From DCFW01 sp963790715 (lineage in GTDB: Bacteria; Bacteroidota; Bacteroidia; Bacteroidales; Bacteroidaceae): a DNA stretch of 64,000 bases. The notes under the pieces were generated by a model that saw only the letters and a program-made list of their open reading frames with translations, was not told the DNA's origin and did no database searches. The stretch covers positions 1 through 64,000 of the forward strand of contig CAWBPN010000013.1 in NCBI GenBank assembly GCA_963790715.1. The letters run 5' to 3'. The position numbers and the translations under genes are program-made. Positions 1-7,348 of the stretch are shown here, piece after piece (positions within the stretch are counted from its first letter, which is position 1; the number at the start of each line of letters is the position of its first letter).

Positions 1-317
1 AGTGCTATGACAGTTATGAGTTCATCAAACGATCCAATACAGTTCCCTTTAGAGATCAAATTTGCTGAAAGAGATGCGTATACTTCATAAACCGATTCGT
101 CCAGTTCTATGATATGAAAACTCTTTAGAATATCTTTGACTTGTTCAAGATTCTGATGTATTTTTGTGGACAGATAAGCTCCCCTATACAGCTCAAGGAT
201 ATTGATTTCTGTAGTGCTTATTGATGAATATTCATCCTCTGATTCCGATAATTTTTGAATTGCTTCTTCTTTTTTTCTTATCAGGTCTATAATAAAAGAA
301 CTATCTAGAACCGGCAT
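1..317 (-). CDS. vapC: VapC-type PIN-domain toxin, 3' end cut by the window edge
   Basis: Reading the minus strand from ATG at 317 gives about 105 residues that run off the left edge. It opens with the PIN-domain signature MPVLDSSFIIDLIRKK, with the first metal-binding Asp in VLDSSFIIDL, followed by a conserved Glu in STTEINILELYRG and a later segment GNCIGSFDELI that should carry the downstream acidic residues. PIN toxins of this family are Mg-dependent ribonucleases. The start overlaps the end of the antitoxin gene by 17 bases, the usual vapBC arrangement. The C-terminus is missing, so completeness cannot be judged. The sequence type looks archaeal rather than Bacteroidales. Confidence 0.8.
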   Translation of the reverse strand, partial: MPVLDSSFIIDLIRKKEEAIQKLSESEDEYSSISTTEINILELYRGAYLSTKIHQNLEQVKDILKSFHIIELDESVYEVYASLSANLISKGNCIGSFDELITVIA

Positions 318-543
318 CAAAATCAACTACCCTCATTTTTTCTCCTCTCATCTCCTTAGATGCTTTTTCTATTGCATCTGCTAATTCTGGGTTTGGTTCC
401 ATCTCAGCTAAGATTTCAGATAGTTTTCTTTTTTTAGGATAGTACTTAACTATCACATCTGAAAAGCTGTCCTTCTCTGAAGCTTTTAAACTTTTGAGTT
501 TATCGTATGCTTCTTCAGTTATACTAATTGTTTTAGTTGCCAT
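301..543 (-). CDS. vapB: VapB-type antitoxin (COG1753-like)
   Basis: An 80-residue protein starting MATKTISITEEAYDKLKSLK. The N-terminal beta-strand plus helix is the ribbon-helix-helix DNA-binding half expected to bind its own promoter. The middle (SFSDVIVKYYP) and the acidic C-terminus (EMRGEKMRVVDFDAGSR) match the toxin-binding tail of antitoxins paired with PIN toxins, widespread in archaea. It lies directly upstream of, and overlaps, the vapC start, so the two are translationally coupled. Pairing and order make the call firm. The taxonomic impression (methanogen-like) is inference from protein style only. Confidence 0.8.
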   Translation of the reverse strand: MATKTISITEEAYDKLKSLKASEKDSFSDVIVKYYPKKRKLSEILAEMEPNPELADAIEKASKEMRGEKMRVVDFDAGSR

Positions 544-864
544 AATTCTGTCTATGTATGTACGTGTATTTAAATCTTATTTGTCAACTTTTGATATGAT
601 TTTAATTTTTATAAAATTGTTTACTGTGGAACTGAAAAAATAACCTGTTTTTGCCTATGCGAGTGCAAATCCAACATTACAGATGATATAGGAATATACT
701 TGGTCCCTTCGATAAAGGCGCTATCAAATGCAAAAAAAGTATGAGAAACATATAGGCAGTTTAGATTAATGCCTTCTGTCATTGGTTTTGACACGTTTTA
801 AAGTATGTCAAAATAGAATTATAAACGTTCGTTTAAAAAATTAGTAAAAGGAAATATAATTTCC
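544..864. other. AT-rich gap, no gene seen
   Basis: About 320 bases between the vapBC pair and the end of the beta-helix/PKD pseudogene. I see no open frame of useful length, no RNA gene and no clear repeat. The right part of it is the 3' flank of the pseudogene and the left part is the upstream region, hence presumably the promoter, of vapB on the minus strand. Confidence 0.5.
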
Positions 865-1998
865 TCATTTAGTAACTTCTACAAACTGATTCTTTGAACT
901 GCGTCCTATCTTGTTAGTCTCCGTCAAAGTAACCTTAAATTTTCCAACTTTTTTATATTTGTGTGATGGATTCTTTAAAGTGGAAGTCGCTCCATCTCCA
1001 AAGCTCCATTTTTCTGTCATATTTACTCCTTTGCTTGTATCTGTGAACTTGACTGTTAAGGGTACTTTCCCGCTTGATTTTGACATTTTAAAAGAAGCTA
1101 CCGGAGCTTTAATGGCAACCAGAGGTAAGTAGTCAGTATTTTTACTATCCATAATATAAGGAGAATCTGCAATTCCGTCATAGTTCTTATCGAAAGCTGT
1201 CTGAGAGAAGCCTTTACCATTAGGAGAGCCCCAGAAGTTCCCACCAATATAAGGTCCTAAAACGATATTATAATCTGGAGTCTTAGTGGTATTCCAGGTA
1301 TTTTGTAGGCCTTCCCATTCCGTATCGAATTTATGTTCTTTTTGTTGCTAAAGTAATTGTTATAAATACCACCAGCACTATCTCTAAAAAACCGAATTCC
1401 TACATTACAGTCAGTTATTTTATTTCCTGAAATGTCTGCACTTGTTCCTGATCCAGCTCCTTGATTTAAAAGTATTCCAACATCTGCGTTCCTAATTTTA
1501 TTTCCAGTTATCTCTGCACTACAATCACTTAAAATAATCTCGCCTTTTGTAAAATCGTTGTTTTTGATAGTGGCAGAAGCATCTCTCCAATAATATAAAC
1601 ACCACAAGAATAAAAATAATTATTTCTTACTATTTGACCACTTGCTCCTAAACCACTTAAATCGATTCCGTTTTTCATGATAGAGAATCCATTGATATTA
1701 ATATCGTGTTGTCCATTTTGACCATAAGGGTCAGTAAGATCAGTGAATCCATCAACCTTTGGATACCCATTTCCAAGATTGTTAAGCCACTTGTTGTAAT
1801 ATTAACGGTCTCATGATAGGTCCCAGATTTAACAATAATGGTATCTCCTTCTTGAGCATGATCCATAGCATTTTGAATTGTCTTGTACTTTTCTTTAGGC
1901 CCTACGTTTAGAGTAGCGGCTGATGCAGTAGATGAAACAATGATTAAAAATAAAATCATCACTGCCGATATTAAAGCTATTTTTTTGTTAGTTTTCAT
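865..1998 (-). pseudogene. Secreted beta-helix (NosD-like) plus PKD-domain surface protein, broken by three frameshifts
   Basis: Three minus-strand frames join into one protein of about 375 residues. It starts at 1998 with a signal peptide (MKTNKKIALISAVMILFL, then SSTASAA), continues with the typical start of a parallel beta-helix (NVGPKEKYKTIQNAMDHAQEGDTIIV), then right-handed-helix repeats (IKNNDF, ITGNKI, ISGNKI, IYNNYF), the segment NIVLGPYIGGNFWGSPNGKG, and ends in one PKD domain (VPLTVKFTDTSKG, WSFGDGATSTLKNPSHKY). Frame changes are needed near 1780, 1600 and 1335; the missing pieces read cleanly in the neighbouring frames. Domain order and wording are those of Methanosarcina-type surface proteins. 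The breaks may be real decay or low-coverage sequencing error. Confidence 0.75.
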
Positions 1999-2322
1999 GG
2001 TCTACACTCACATATTCAATTTTCATACATAAAATATCAATTATTTATATCTGTTTTATAATGTTAAACTTTCTTATTTTAATCAAATTTTTGTAAAAAT
2101 TAGTTTACTGAATGTTATGGATACCAACAAAATGCACAAAGTGTTAGGTTTTTCATATTCAAGTTTTATTGTATTACCTGAATATTTCCCTGAAATTTAC
2201 TACAACCTTTATTCTTAAAACATTGTAGTAAGTCATTTTTGAGAGGATTAAAACGACTCAATAAACCTTATTTCAAACCATTTACTACAATCTTTTAATA
2301 TTTCATTGTACTATATACTATC
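1999..2322. other. AT-rich gap, no gene seen
   Basis: About 320 bases between the divergent starts of the beta-helix pseudogene (minus) and the integrase fragment (plus). I see no reading frame, tRNA or convincing hairpin. It probably holds the promoters of both flanking genes, and I cannot recognise archaeal promoter elements with confidence. Confidence 0.4.
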
Positions 2323-2516
2323 ATGGAAATTTCAGAAAACGGTTTAGTTACCTCAGACGGAACTAAAGTATTGACGGTAGAAGAGTTTGACAGGTTAAAA
2401 AATCTTCGATCTATAAAACAGCAAAGGCACTGTTTGAATTGAATGTTATTACGGGGCTTAGATACGTTGAGGTCCAAAGATTGTATGAAAATCCAACATG
2501 GTACCATGAAACCTAG
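2323..2516 (+). pseudogene. Archaeal-type integrase N-terminal fragment with one frameshift
   Basis: ATG at 2323 opens MEISENGLVTSDGTKVLTVE, then EFDRLKNLRSIK. After the A-run near 2415-2418 the frame must shift by one base; the next frame then reads TAKALFELNVITGLRYVEVQ followed by RLYENPTWYHET. ITGLRYVEVQRLY is the box I motif (catalytic Arg in GLR) of tyrosine recombinases, in the form seen in methanogen integrases. The reading ends at the point where the sequence changes character (about 2510), so only the first third of a normal integrase is present. A missing A in a homopolymer is equally consistent with sequencing error or a mutation. Confidence 0.6.
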
Positions 2517-2743
2517 ATTCCGCCGATCATAACGAGGTAGGCGGGTACCTTTGCATCTTGTTTCTTTCGGTTTCTTCCATCAGTAGGGATAATTTCTCCA
2601 GTATCTCTATCCCCCCGGCCAATTAAGGTGCGCATGTACGTGATTTTTCTTTTCTTTGTCCCAGTATGATACGGATTGATAGGCATAGGTGATGCTTGTA
2701 AACGTTGACCGTTTGATAGACAATTGTCGCCACGCAAGTTCAA
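2513..2743 (-). other. Short segment between the junction and the bacterial integrase; doubtful ORF
   Basis: A 76-codon minus-strand frame with a TTG start at 2743 overlaps the integrase stop. Its translation (for example RTLIGRGDRDTGEIIP) resembles no family I know, and the other frames are no better. The segment shares the base composition of the bacterial side and is probably the outer flank of the integrative element truncated at the junction. I would not treat the ORF as a gene. Confidence 0.25.
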
Positions 2744-3972
2744 TCATTGTTATGTAGAATATAGCACATAACGATAATAAACTTTAACGCTCCGATAAAC
2801 GAAAACTTTTGTATAGCTTTATCGGCATGAGTACGCATGATCTTGACGTAATTGAAAATAGGTCGGTTCTTTTTCATGCTTTGCCCTATGCAGTACTCCA
2901 ATACTTCAAGAGGTATGCCTAATTCAAAGCCATGTTGAACAAAAGATTTGCGAGCAGAGTAATAAACGACTTTAGACCTTATACCCAATTCTTTTCCTAG
3001 TTTTTCGATGCTTCTTGTTATGTATCTTGATAGGTTGTTGTAGGTAAATTTATATCCGAAATCTATTTTGCCGGTATTTCTGTTCATATACTTTTTTATA
3101 ATAGGTGTAGCCTCTGGTTGTATTGTAATTGATATTCTTTTTTCTCCTTGCTTCATATTACGTGATTTGGTACGGATGTATTCAAACCGGTCTGTATGTC
3201 TGAAGTCATAAGAAAGCAAGTCGATAAGGTTTACCCCGGCAAGATAATAGGAGAGTAAGAAAGCATCACGGGCTACACGTAGCTTTTTAGAGTTTGATTC
3301 GAAGTCTCTAATTTTCTTTAAGTCCTCAATAGAAATATCAAGCTCTCTTTCCGGAGCTGTTGGTCTCCGATAGTAAATGAATGGGTTTATATCGTACTTT
3401 ACAAGTTGTTGTTTAATGGCCCTATTGACTATTGTACGTGACATAGACATGTCCATACCGACAGACGTTTCTGAGAGTCCTTTTTTGTTCTTCAGAAAGC
3501 GTTCGTAATTAGCTACTATTTGCGGATTCATATCTGATAAAAAGAACTCACCGTTAGTAAATTCAGTGAAGTACCTGTTATTTCGTTCAATGAGCACGGC
3601 ATAACTCTTACGATCATCTTGTATCAGTTCTGACATATAATCTTGTGTTACCTGCTGAACCGTTATATTCTTGCTTACAGGTGTATTTGATGTAAGAAGT
3701 TTCAGAAGTTGGCCGCATGAATATAATTGTGCATTTTTTATGCTGTCTAATTTATCTTCGTATTCATTTAATAGGTTACGAAGTTTAATATTTATAATAT
3801 GTGCATCTGGATGATTAACGACTTGTCCGTCTTTGAATTGATTGAGAGATGAAATTTTAAAACGAGTTGTAATATATCTTGTTACAGTTTTATGCCCAAT
3901 AGCAATTCTAATTTTATTGGTTCCGTCTTTTAAAGTTCGTTGTGGAACCACTACTAATTTTAATGTTGTCAT
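2740..3972 (-). CDS. Tyrosine recombinase/integrase of a tRNA-Arg-linked integrative element
   Basis: I take ATG at 3972 as the start (MTTLKLVVVPQRTLKDGTNK), giving about 410 residues; an in-frame extension further upstream has no family resemblance. The N-terminus is an arm-binding domain of the Bacteroidetes phage-integrase type, followed by a SAM-like core-binding domain (about 100-200) and the catalytic domain. Box I reads YYLAGVNLIDL, with Ala where most recombinases have Arg, a variant I associate with Bacteroidetes element integrases. Box II lies around YYSARKSFVQHG and the Tyr nucleophile in FNYVKIM. The gene sits 157 bases beyond the 3' end of tRNA-Arg(TCT), so the tRNA end is the likely attachment site. 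The rest of the element is missing because the sequence changes at about 2510. Confidence 0.8.
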   Translation of the reverse strand: MTTLKLVVVPQRTLKDGTNKIRIAIGHKTVTRYITTRFKISSLNQFKDGQVVNHPDAHIINIKLRNLLNEYEDKLDSIKNAQLYSCGQLLKLLTSNTPVSKNITVQQVTQDYMSELIQDDRKSYAVLIERNNRYFTEFTNGEFFLSDMNPQIVANYERFLKNKKGLSETSVGMDMSMSRTIVNRAIKQQLVKYDINPFIYYRRPTAPERELDISIEDLKKIRDFESNSKKLRVARDAFLLSYYLAGVNLIDLLSYDFRHTDRFEYIRTKSRNMKQGEKRISITIQPEATPIIKKYMNRNTGKIDFGYKFTYNNLSRYITRSIEKLGKELGIRSKVVYYSARKSFVQHGFELGIPLEVLEYCIGQSMKKNRPIFNYVKIMRTHADKAIQKFSFIGALKFIIVMCYILHNND

Positions 3973-4129
3973 GATTAATGATTTAAAATAAGAACTTACC
4001 CACGGGTTCGTTTCTGTGTCCAAAAGTGGGCAGAATGTCCTTTTTTTTAAATCATTTAAGTTTGTGGAAAAAAGAAATAGGATAATTAACATCGTTGATA
4101 ATCAATGAATTAACTTTCTATTTTTTAAG

Positions 4130-4203
4130 TGATTCAGGCGGGATTCGAACCCGCGACCCACAGCTTAGAAGGCTGTTGCTCTATCCAGCTGAGCTACTGA
4201 ACC
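4130..4203 (-). tRNA. tRNA-Arg (anticodon TCT)
   Basis: The minus strand folds as a 74-nt cloverleaf. The acceptor stem GGTTCAG pairs with CTGAATC (one G-U), the D arm is AGCTCAGCTGGATAGAGC, the anticodon loop is CTTCTAA with TCT in the centre, and the T arm is GCGGGTTCGAATCCCGC. The discriminator base is A at 4130 and CCA is not encoded. A consensus promoter lies just upstream. The integrase gene starts beyond its 3' end, consistent with use as an integration site. Confidence 0.95.
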
Positions 4204-4215
4204 CTTTTGCGGCTG

Positions 4216-4246
4216 CAAAGGTACTTTTTATAATTGTAACTTCAAA
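4216..4246 (-). promoter_or_regulatory. Promoter of tRNA-Arg(TCT)
   Basis: On the minus strand a -33 TTTG (4246-4243) is followed after 19 bases by a -7 TACCTTTG (4223-4216), matching the Bacteroidetes consensus TTTG / TAnnTTTG. The -7 box ends 12 bases before the tRNA 5' end. Confidence 0.75.
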
Positions 4247-4315
4247 GTTTTTATTGAAAATTTTGTGGTGTAACTGAAAACAGCTAATTTTGAAAGCTAA
4301 AAGTAACGTAATGTC

Positions 4316-4609
4316 ATGGATCAATTATCGCAAGATTTATCAAGCTTTTTGATGCGAATGCATCTTCAACCTGGTTCGGTTAATGAACGGATAGAGCATT
4401 TCATGAAACATCTTATCTATTTGTTGCCTGACGAGGATGTGAGGCTTGTATCGGCTTTTTATGGCATTAACGACTGCCAATTGACTTCTGTTGCCGTGCT
4501 CGCCGAGAATAACGGATGCACGGTTTTGGAATTGCAACAGCGGATAGAACAGAATATTCGCCGATTGGCTGTGACACCTGAATGGCAAATGATAAAACAA
4601 CTTATATAA
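4316..4609 (+). CDS. Small protein resembling sigma-70 region 4
   Basis: A 97-residue protein with no signal peptide. The part from about residue 36 (LLPDEDVRLVSAFYGINDCQ then LTSVAVLAENNGCTVLELQQ and RIEQNIRRL) has the spacing of sigma-70 region 4.2: LP..E..VL...YG, a first helix ending in LAE, and a second helix ending in an R-x-Q-x-E-x-x-x-x-R-L-like pattern. Region 2 is absent, so it cannot be a complete sigma factor. It might be a stand-alone DNA-binding or anti-sigma-interacting protein. It ends 2 bases before the purT start and is probably co-transcribed with it. I do not recognise a named family; the sigma resemblance is by eye. Confidence 0.5.
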   Translation: MDQLSQDLSSFLMRMHLQPGSVNERIEHFMKHLIYLLPDEDVRLVSAFYGINDCQLTSVAVLAENNGCTVLELQQRIEQNIRRLAVTPEWQMIKQLI

Positions 4610-4611
4610 TT

Positions 4612-5781
4612 ATGATAAAGAAAATTCTTTTATTGGGCTCTGGCGAATTGGGTAAGGAATTCGTGATTGCTGCTAAACGCAAGGGACAGTATGTGATTGC
4701 CTGCGACAAATATGACGGCGCTCCTGCCATGCAAGTTGCCGATGAACATGAGGTGTTTGACATGTTGAACGGCGATGCTCTGGATGCTGTGGTGAAGAAA
4801 CACAACCCCGACCTTATTGTGCCTGAAATAGAGGCTATTCGTACCGAACGATTGTATGATTATGAAAAAGAGGGTATTCAGGTGGTTCCGAGTGCAAGGG
4901 CGGTGAACTTTACGATGAACCGTAAGGCTATTCGCGATTTGGCTGCTAAGGATCTGCATTTGAAAACTGCAAAATATTTTTATGCCAAGACTTTTGACGA
5001 GCTGAAAACAGCTGCCGACAAAATCGGTTTTCCTTGCGTGGTGAAGCCGTTGATGTCGTCGTCGGGCAAAGGACAATCGGTGGTGAAGTCGGACGAGGAT
5101 TTGGCTCATGCGTGGGAATATGGCATGGCCGGCAGTCGCGGTGATGTGAAGGAGGTGATTATTGAAGAGTTTATTCACTTTGACAGTGAGATTACTTTGT
5201 TGACTGTTACGCAGAAAAACGGTAAGACTTTGTTTTGCGCTCCTATAGGACATGTGCAGAAAAGCGGTGACTATCGTGAGAGCTGGCAACCGGCTGTGAT
5301 TGACCCCAAGCAGTTGCAAGAGGCTCAGAATATGGCAGAAAAGGTTACCGGCGCACTTACCGGTGCAGGCATTTGGGGCGTTGAATTCTTTTTAAGCAAT
5401 AAGGACGGCGTGTATTTTTCAGAATTGTCGCCGCGTCCGCATGACACAGGTATGGTGACTATGGCTGATACGCAAAATCTTAATGAGTTTGAACTTCATC
5501 TGCGTGCCGTACTCGGATTGCCGATACCTGCTATTCATCAGGAAAGAGTTGGTGCGAGTGCTGTGATTCTGGCTACCAAAGATAGCTCGGATGCTCCGGA
5601 ATATGAAGGCATGGAATATGTGCTGGCTGCGGATTACACTCGTTTGCGCATTTTCGGCAAACCGTCCACACGCGTGAATCGTCGCATGGGCGTTGTTTTG
5701 TGCTCGGCTCCGTTAGGCTCGGATACTACACCTCTGCGCGATAAAGCTAAATCGCTGGCGGCGAAAGTAAAAGTTATTTGA
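4612..5781 (+). CDS. purT: Formate-dependent phosphoribosylglycinamide formyltransferase (GAR transformylase 2)
   Basis: Converts glycinamide ribonucleotide plus formate and ATP into formyl-GAR in de novo purine synthesis, independently of folate. The start at 4612 (MIKKILLLGSGELGKEFVIA) gives 389 residues, the family's usual length; a start 30 bases upstream would run into the preceding gene. Visible parts are the N-terminal Rossmann-like pre-ATP-grasp domain (GSGELGKE), the ATP-grasp domain (PCVVKPLMSSSGKGQSVVKS, VIIEEFIHFDSEITLLTV) and the end of the active site (VEFFLSNKDGVYFSELSPRP, HDTGMVT). The stop overlaps by 8 bases the stop of the convergent downstream gene. Confidence 0.95.
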   Translation: MIKKILLLGSGELGKEFVIAAKRKGQYVIACDKYDGAPAMQVADEHEVFDMLNGDALDAVVKKHNPDLIVPEIEAIRTERLYDYEKEGIQVVPSARAVNFTMNRKAIRDLAAKDLHLKTAKYFYAKTFDELKTAADKIGFPCVVKPLMSSSGKGQSVVKSDEDLAHAWEYGMAGSRGDVKEVIIEEFIHFDSEITLLTVTQKNGKTLFCAPIGHVQKSGDYRESWQPAVIDPKQLQEAQNMAEKVTGALTGAGIWGVEFFLSNKDGVYFSELSPRPHDTGMVTMADTQNLNEFELHLRAVLGLPIPAIHQERVGASAVILATKDSSDAPEYEGMEYVLAADYTRLRIFGKPSTRVNRRMGVVLCSAPLGSDTTPLRDKAKSLAAKVKVI

Positions 5782-6862
5782 TGATAAAAGTGGCTATTTG
5801 AGGGTAGTGGTCGCTGAAATCGTAATTGCGTTTCACTTCACAATCGACTACCTCAAACGACTGCTTATCATAAAATACATGATCTATGCGAAAAAGGCTA
5901 TGGAGGTACTTGTATGTGTTTCCGTAGCCTTTACCGTTATCTATGAAAGCATCGTTTTGATAACCTTTGACGCGCGAATATGCACAAGAGAATGGAGTTG
6001 AGTTGAGGTCGCCGCATGTAATGAGAGGGTTATGAACAAATTGTTTTTTAAGCGAATTGACGGTGTTTGCTTGTTTTTCGCGTATTATGAAATTTGTGTG
6101 AAGTGTGTTTATCAGGCCTTTTGAAACGGATAACTTTTCACTTATGCCCTGTTGCATGCTTGTGGTAATATCGCCGCGCTTTTGATTGAAATTGGTGGTG
6201 TTGAGGTGGCATGTGAGCATGTCGACGGTTTTGCCCTTTACGTCAATGGATGCCAATATTATACCGTTTATATTGTTGTCACCTATTCTGTAGGAGTGGC
6301 TGCCGGTTATAGGGTATTTGCTGTAAATGGCTAATAAAAGAGACGGCTCGTGGTTGTCAACCACATAATACGGATATTCATTGAAATACCGGGCGATGCT
6401 GTCTACGCCGAAGTCTTTGGTGTAGGCGAATTCCTGCATGCAGATGACGTCCGGATTATCTTTGCGAAAGTCTTCTGCCAAGGCCGATGCCGAACAATGA
6501 GAAGGCTCGCCGTCGAAGCCGGCAATATTAAAAGTGGCTACTTTCAAGGTTGTGCGTGAACCTGCTTTTATCGTCTTGTGCAGAAACGGCGGACGGTAAA
6601 CCGTATAAATGGCGGGCAGGCAATAAATCAATGCTATCAAAGGAAACCAAAACCAGAATTTGCAGCGTATAATCCACCATGCGCTCAACAGTATGTCGGC
6701 AAAAAGCATTAACTGAAGAGCCATGTTGGTAAATGAAATAATAGGATAGGTGTGTGCAGTTATATGGTTGCATCTGTAAGATATAACCGTAATTATTGCT
6801 AGGATAATAGTGAAAATACCTGCCATATAATGAATTAATAGGAGTGTAGCTTTTTTCCCCAT
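5774..6862 (-). CDS. Membrane-anchored endonuclease/exonuclease/phosphatase (EEP) family protein
   Basis: 362 residues. The first ~95 contain three hydrophobic helices (LIHYMAGIFTIILAIITVIS; FTNMALQLMLFADILLSAWW; FWFWFPLIALIYCLPAIYTV) and the remainder is the DNase I-like fold: KVATFNIAGFDG, DVICMQEF (metal-binding Glu), HLNTTN, TCGDLNSTPFS and the terminal SDHYPQIATF (catalytic Asp-His). Substrates in this family range from nucleic acid to sphingomyelin, inositol phosphates and phosphodiesters, so the substrate cannot be told. The catalytic domain probably sits on the periplasmic side. Its end overlaps the purT end (convergent). Confidence 0.85.
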   Translation of the reverse strand: MGKKATLLLIHYMAGIFTIILAIITVISYRCNHITAHTYPIISFTNMALQLMLFADILLSAWWIIRCKFWFWFPLIALIYCLPAIYTVYRPPFLHKTIKAGSRTTLKVATFNIAGFDGEPSHCSASALAEDFRKDNPDVICMQEFAYTKDFGVDSIARYFNEYPYYVVDNHEPSLLLAIYSKYPITGSHSYRIGDNNINGIILASIDVKGKTVDMLTCHLNTTNFNQKRGDITTSMQQGISEKLSVSKGLINTLHTNFIIREKQANTVNSLKKQFVHNPLITCGDLNSTPFSCAYSRVKGYQNDAFIDNGKGYGNTYKYLHSLFRIDHVFYDKQSFEVVDCEVKRNYDFSDHYPQIATFIIK

Positions 6863-6870
6863 TGATTATA

Positions 6871-7245
6871 TTATTTCCTTACGTATTTTTTCACAGCCTC
6901 ATACAATATGTCTTTTTTGATAGGCTTTGAGATGAAACATGAGCATCCTGCTTCGATGGCTTTATTATTAATTTCCGGAAAGATATACGCACTTTGTGCA
7001 ATTACAGGTAGCTCGGGGGCTATCTCTTTAATACGTTTTGTGATTTCAATGCCGTCTATATCTGGTAGCTTAATATCCATCAATACTAAAGCAAAAGAAC
7101 TTTCTTCAACCATTTTCAATGCATCACTTCCTGTTATGGCATGTTTAACATTAAAATGGTCGCGCAACAATATTTTGAGTAATAAATAATTACTTTCATT
7201 GTCTTCTACAACGAGCAAATTCGGTTTAGAATCGTCCATTTCCAT
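6871..7245 (-). CDS. Stand-alone response-regulator receiver domain
   Basis: About 124 residues with only a CheY-like receiver domain: acidic pocket VVEDNES, phosphoacceptor Asp in ALVLMDIKLPDIDG, Thr/Ser-side residue in PVIAQSAY, and the conserved Lys in CFISKPIKK. No output domain follows. I prefer the internal Met at 7245 (MEMDDSKPN); three Met codons are possible within 20 bases. Such single domains usually pass phosphate between hybrid kinases, and no kinase is nearby. A -7 box TATATTTG (minus, 7294-7287) precedes it. Confidence 0.85.
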   Translation of the reverse strand: MEMDDSKPNLLVVEDNESNYLLLKILLRDHFNVKHAITGSDALKMVEESSFALVLMDIKLPDIDGIEITKRIKEIAPELPVIAQSAYIFPEINNKAIEAGCSCFISKPIKKDILYEAVKKYVRK

Positions 7246-7348
7246 AAACATAAATAACAATTCCCGCCTCTAAATATATAATTTTACAAATATAATTATA
7301 TTTCTATATATATGTTATGAGAAATTACATTTTTTTATTATTAATGCG

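Noticed and set aside
2513..2743. 76-codon minus-strand ORF (TTG start) next to the bacterial integrase
   Set aside because: No family resemblance in any frame, weak start codon overlapping the integrase stop, and the segment abuts a likely assembly junction.
4630..5319. 229-codon minus-strand ORF opposite purT
   Set aside because: It lies entirely inside purT on the other strand, has no recognisable motif, and purT is complete and convincing.
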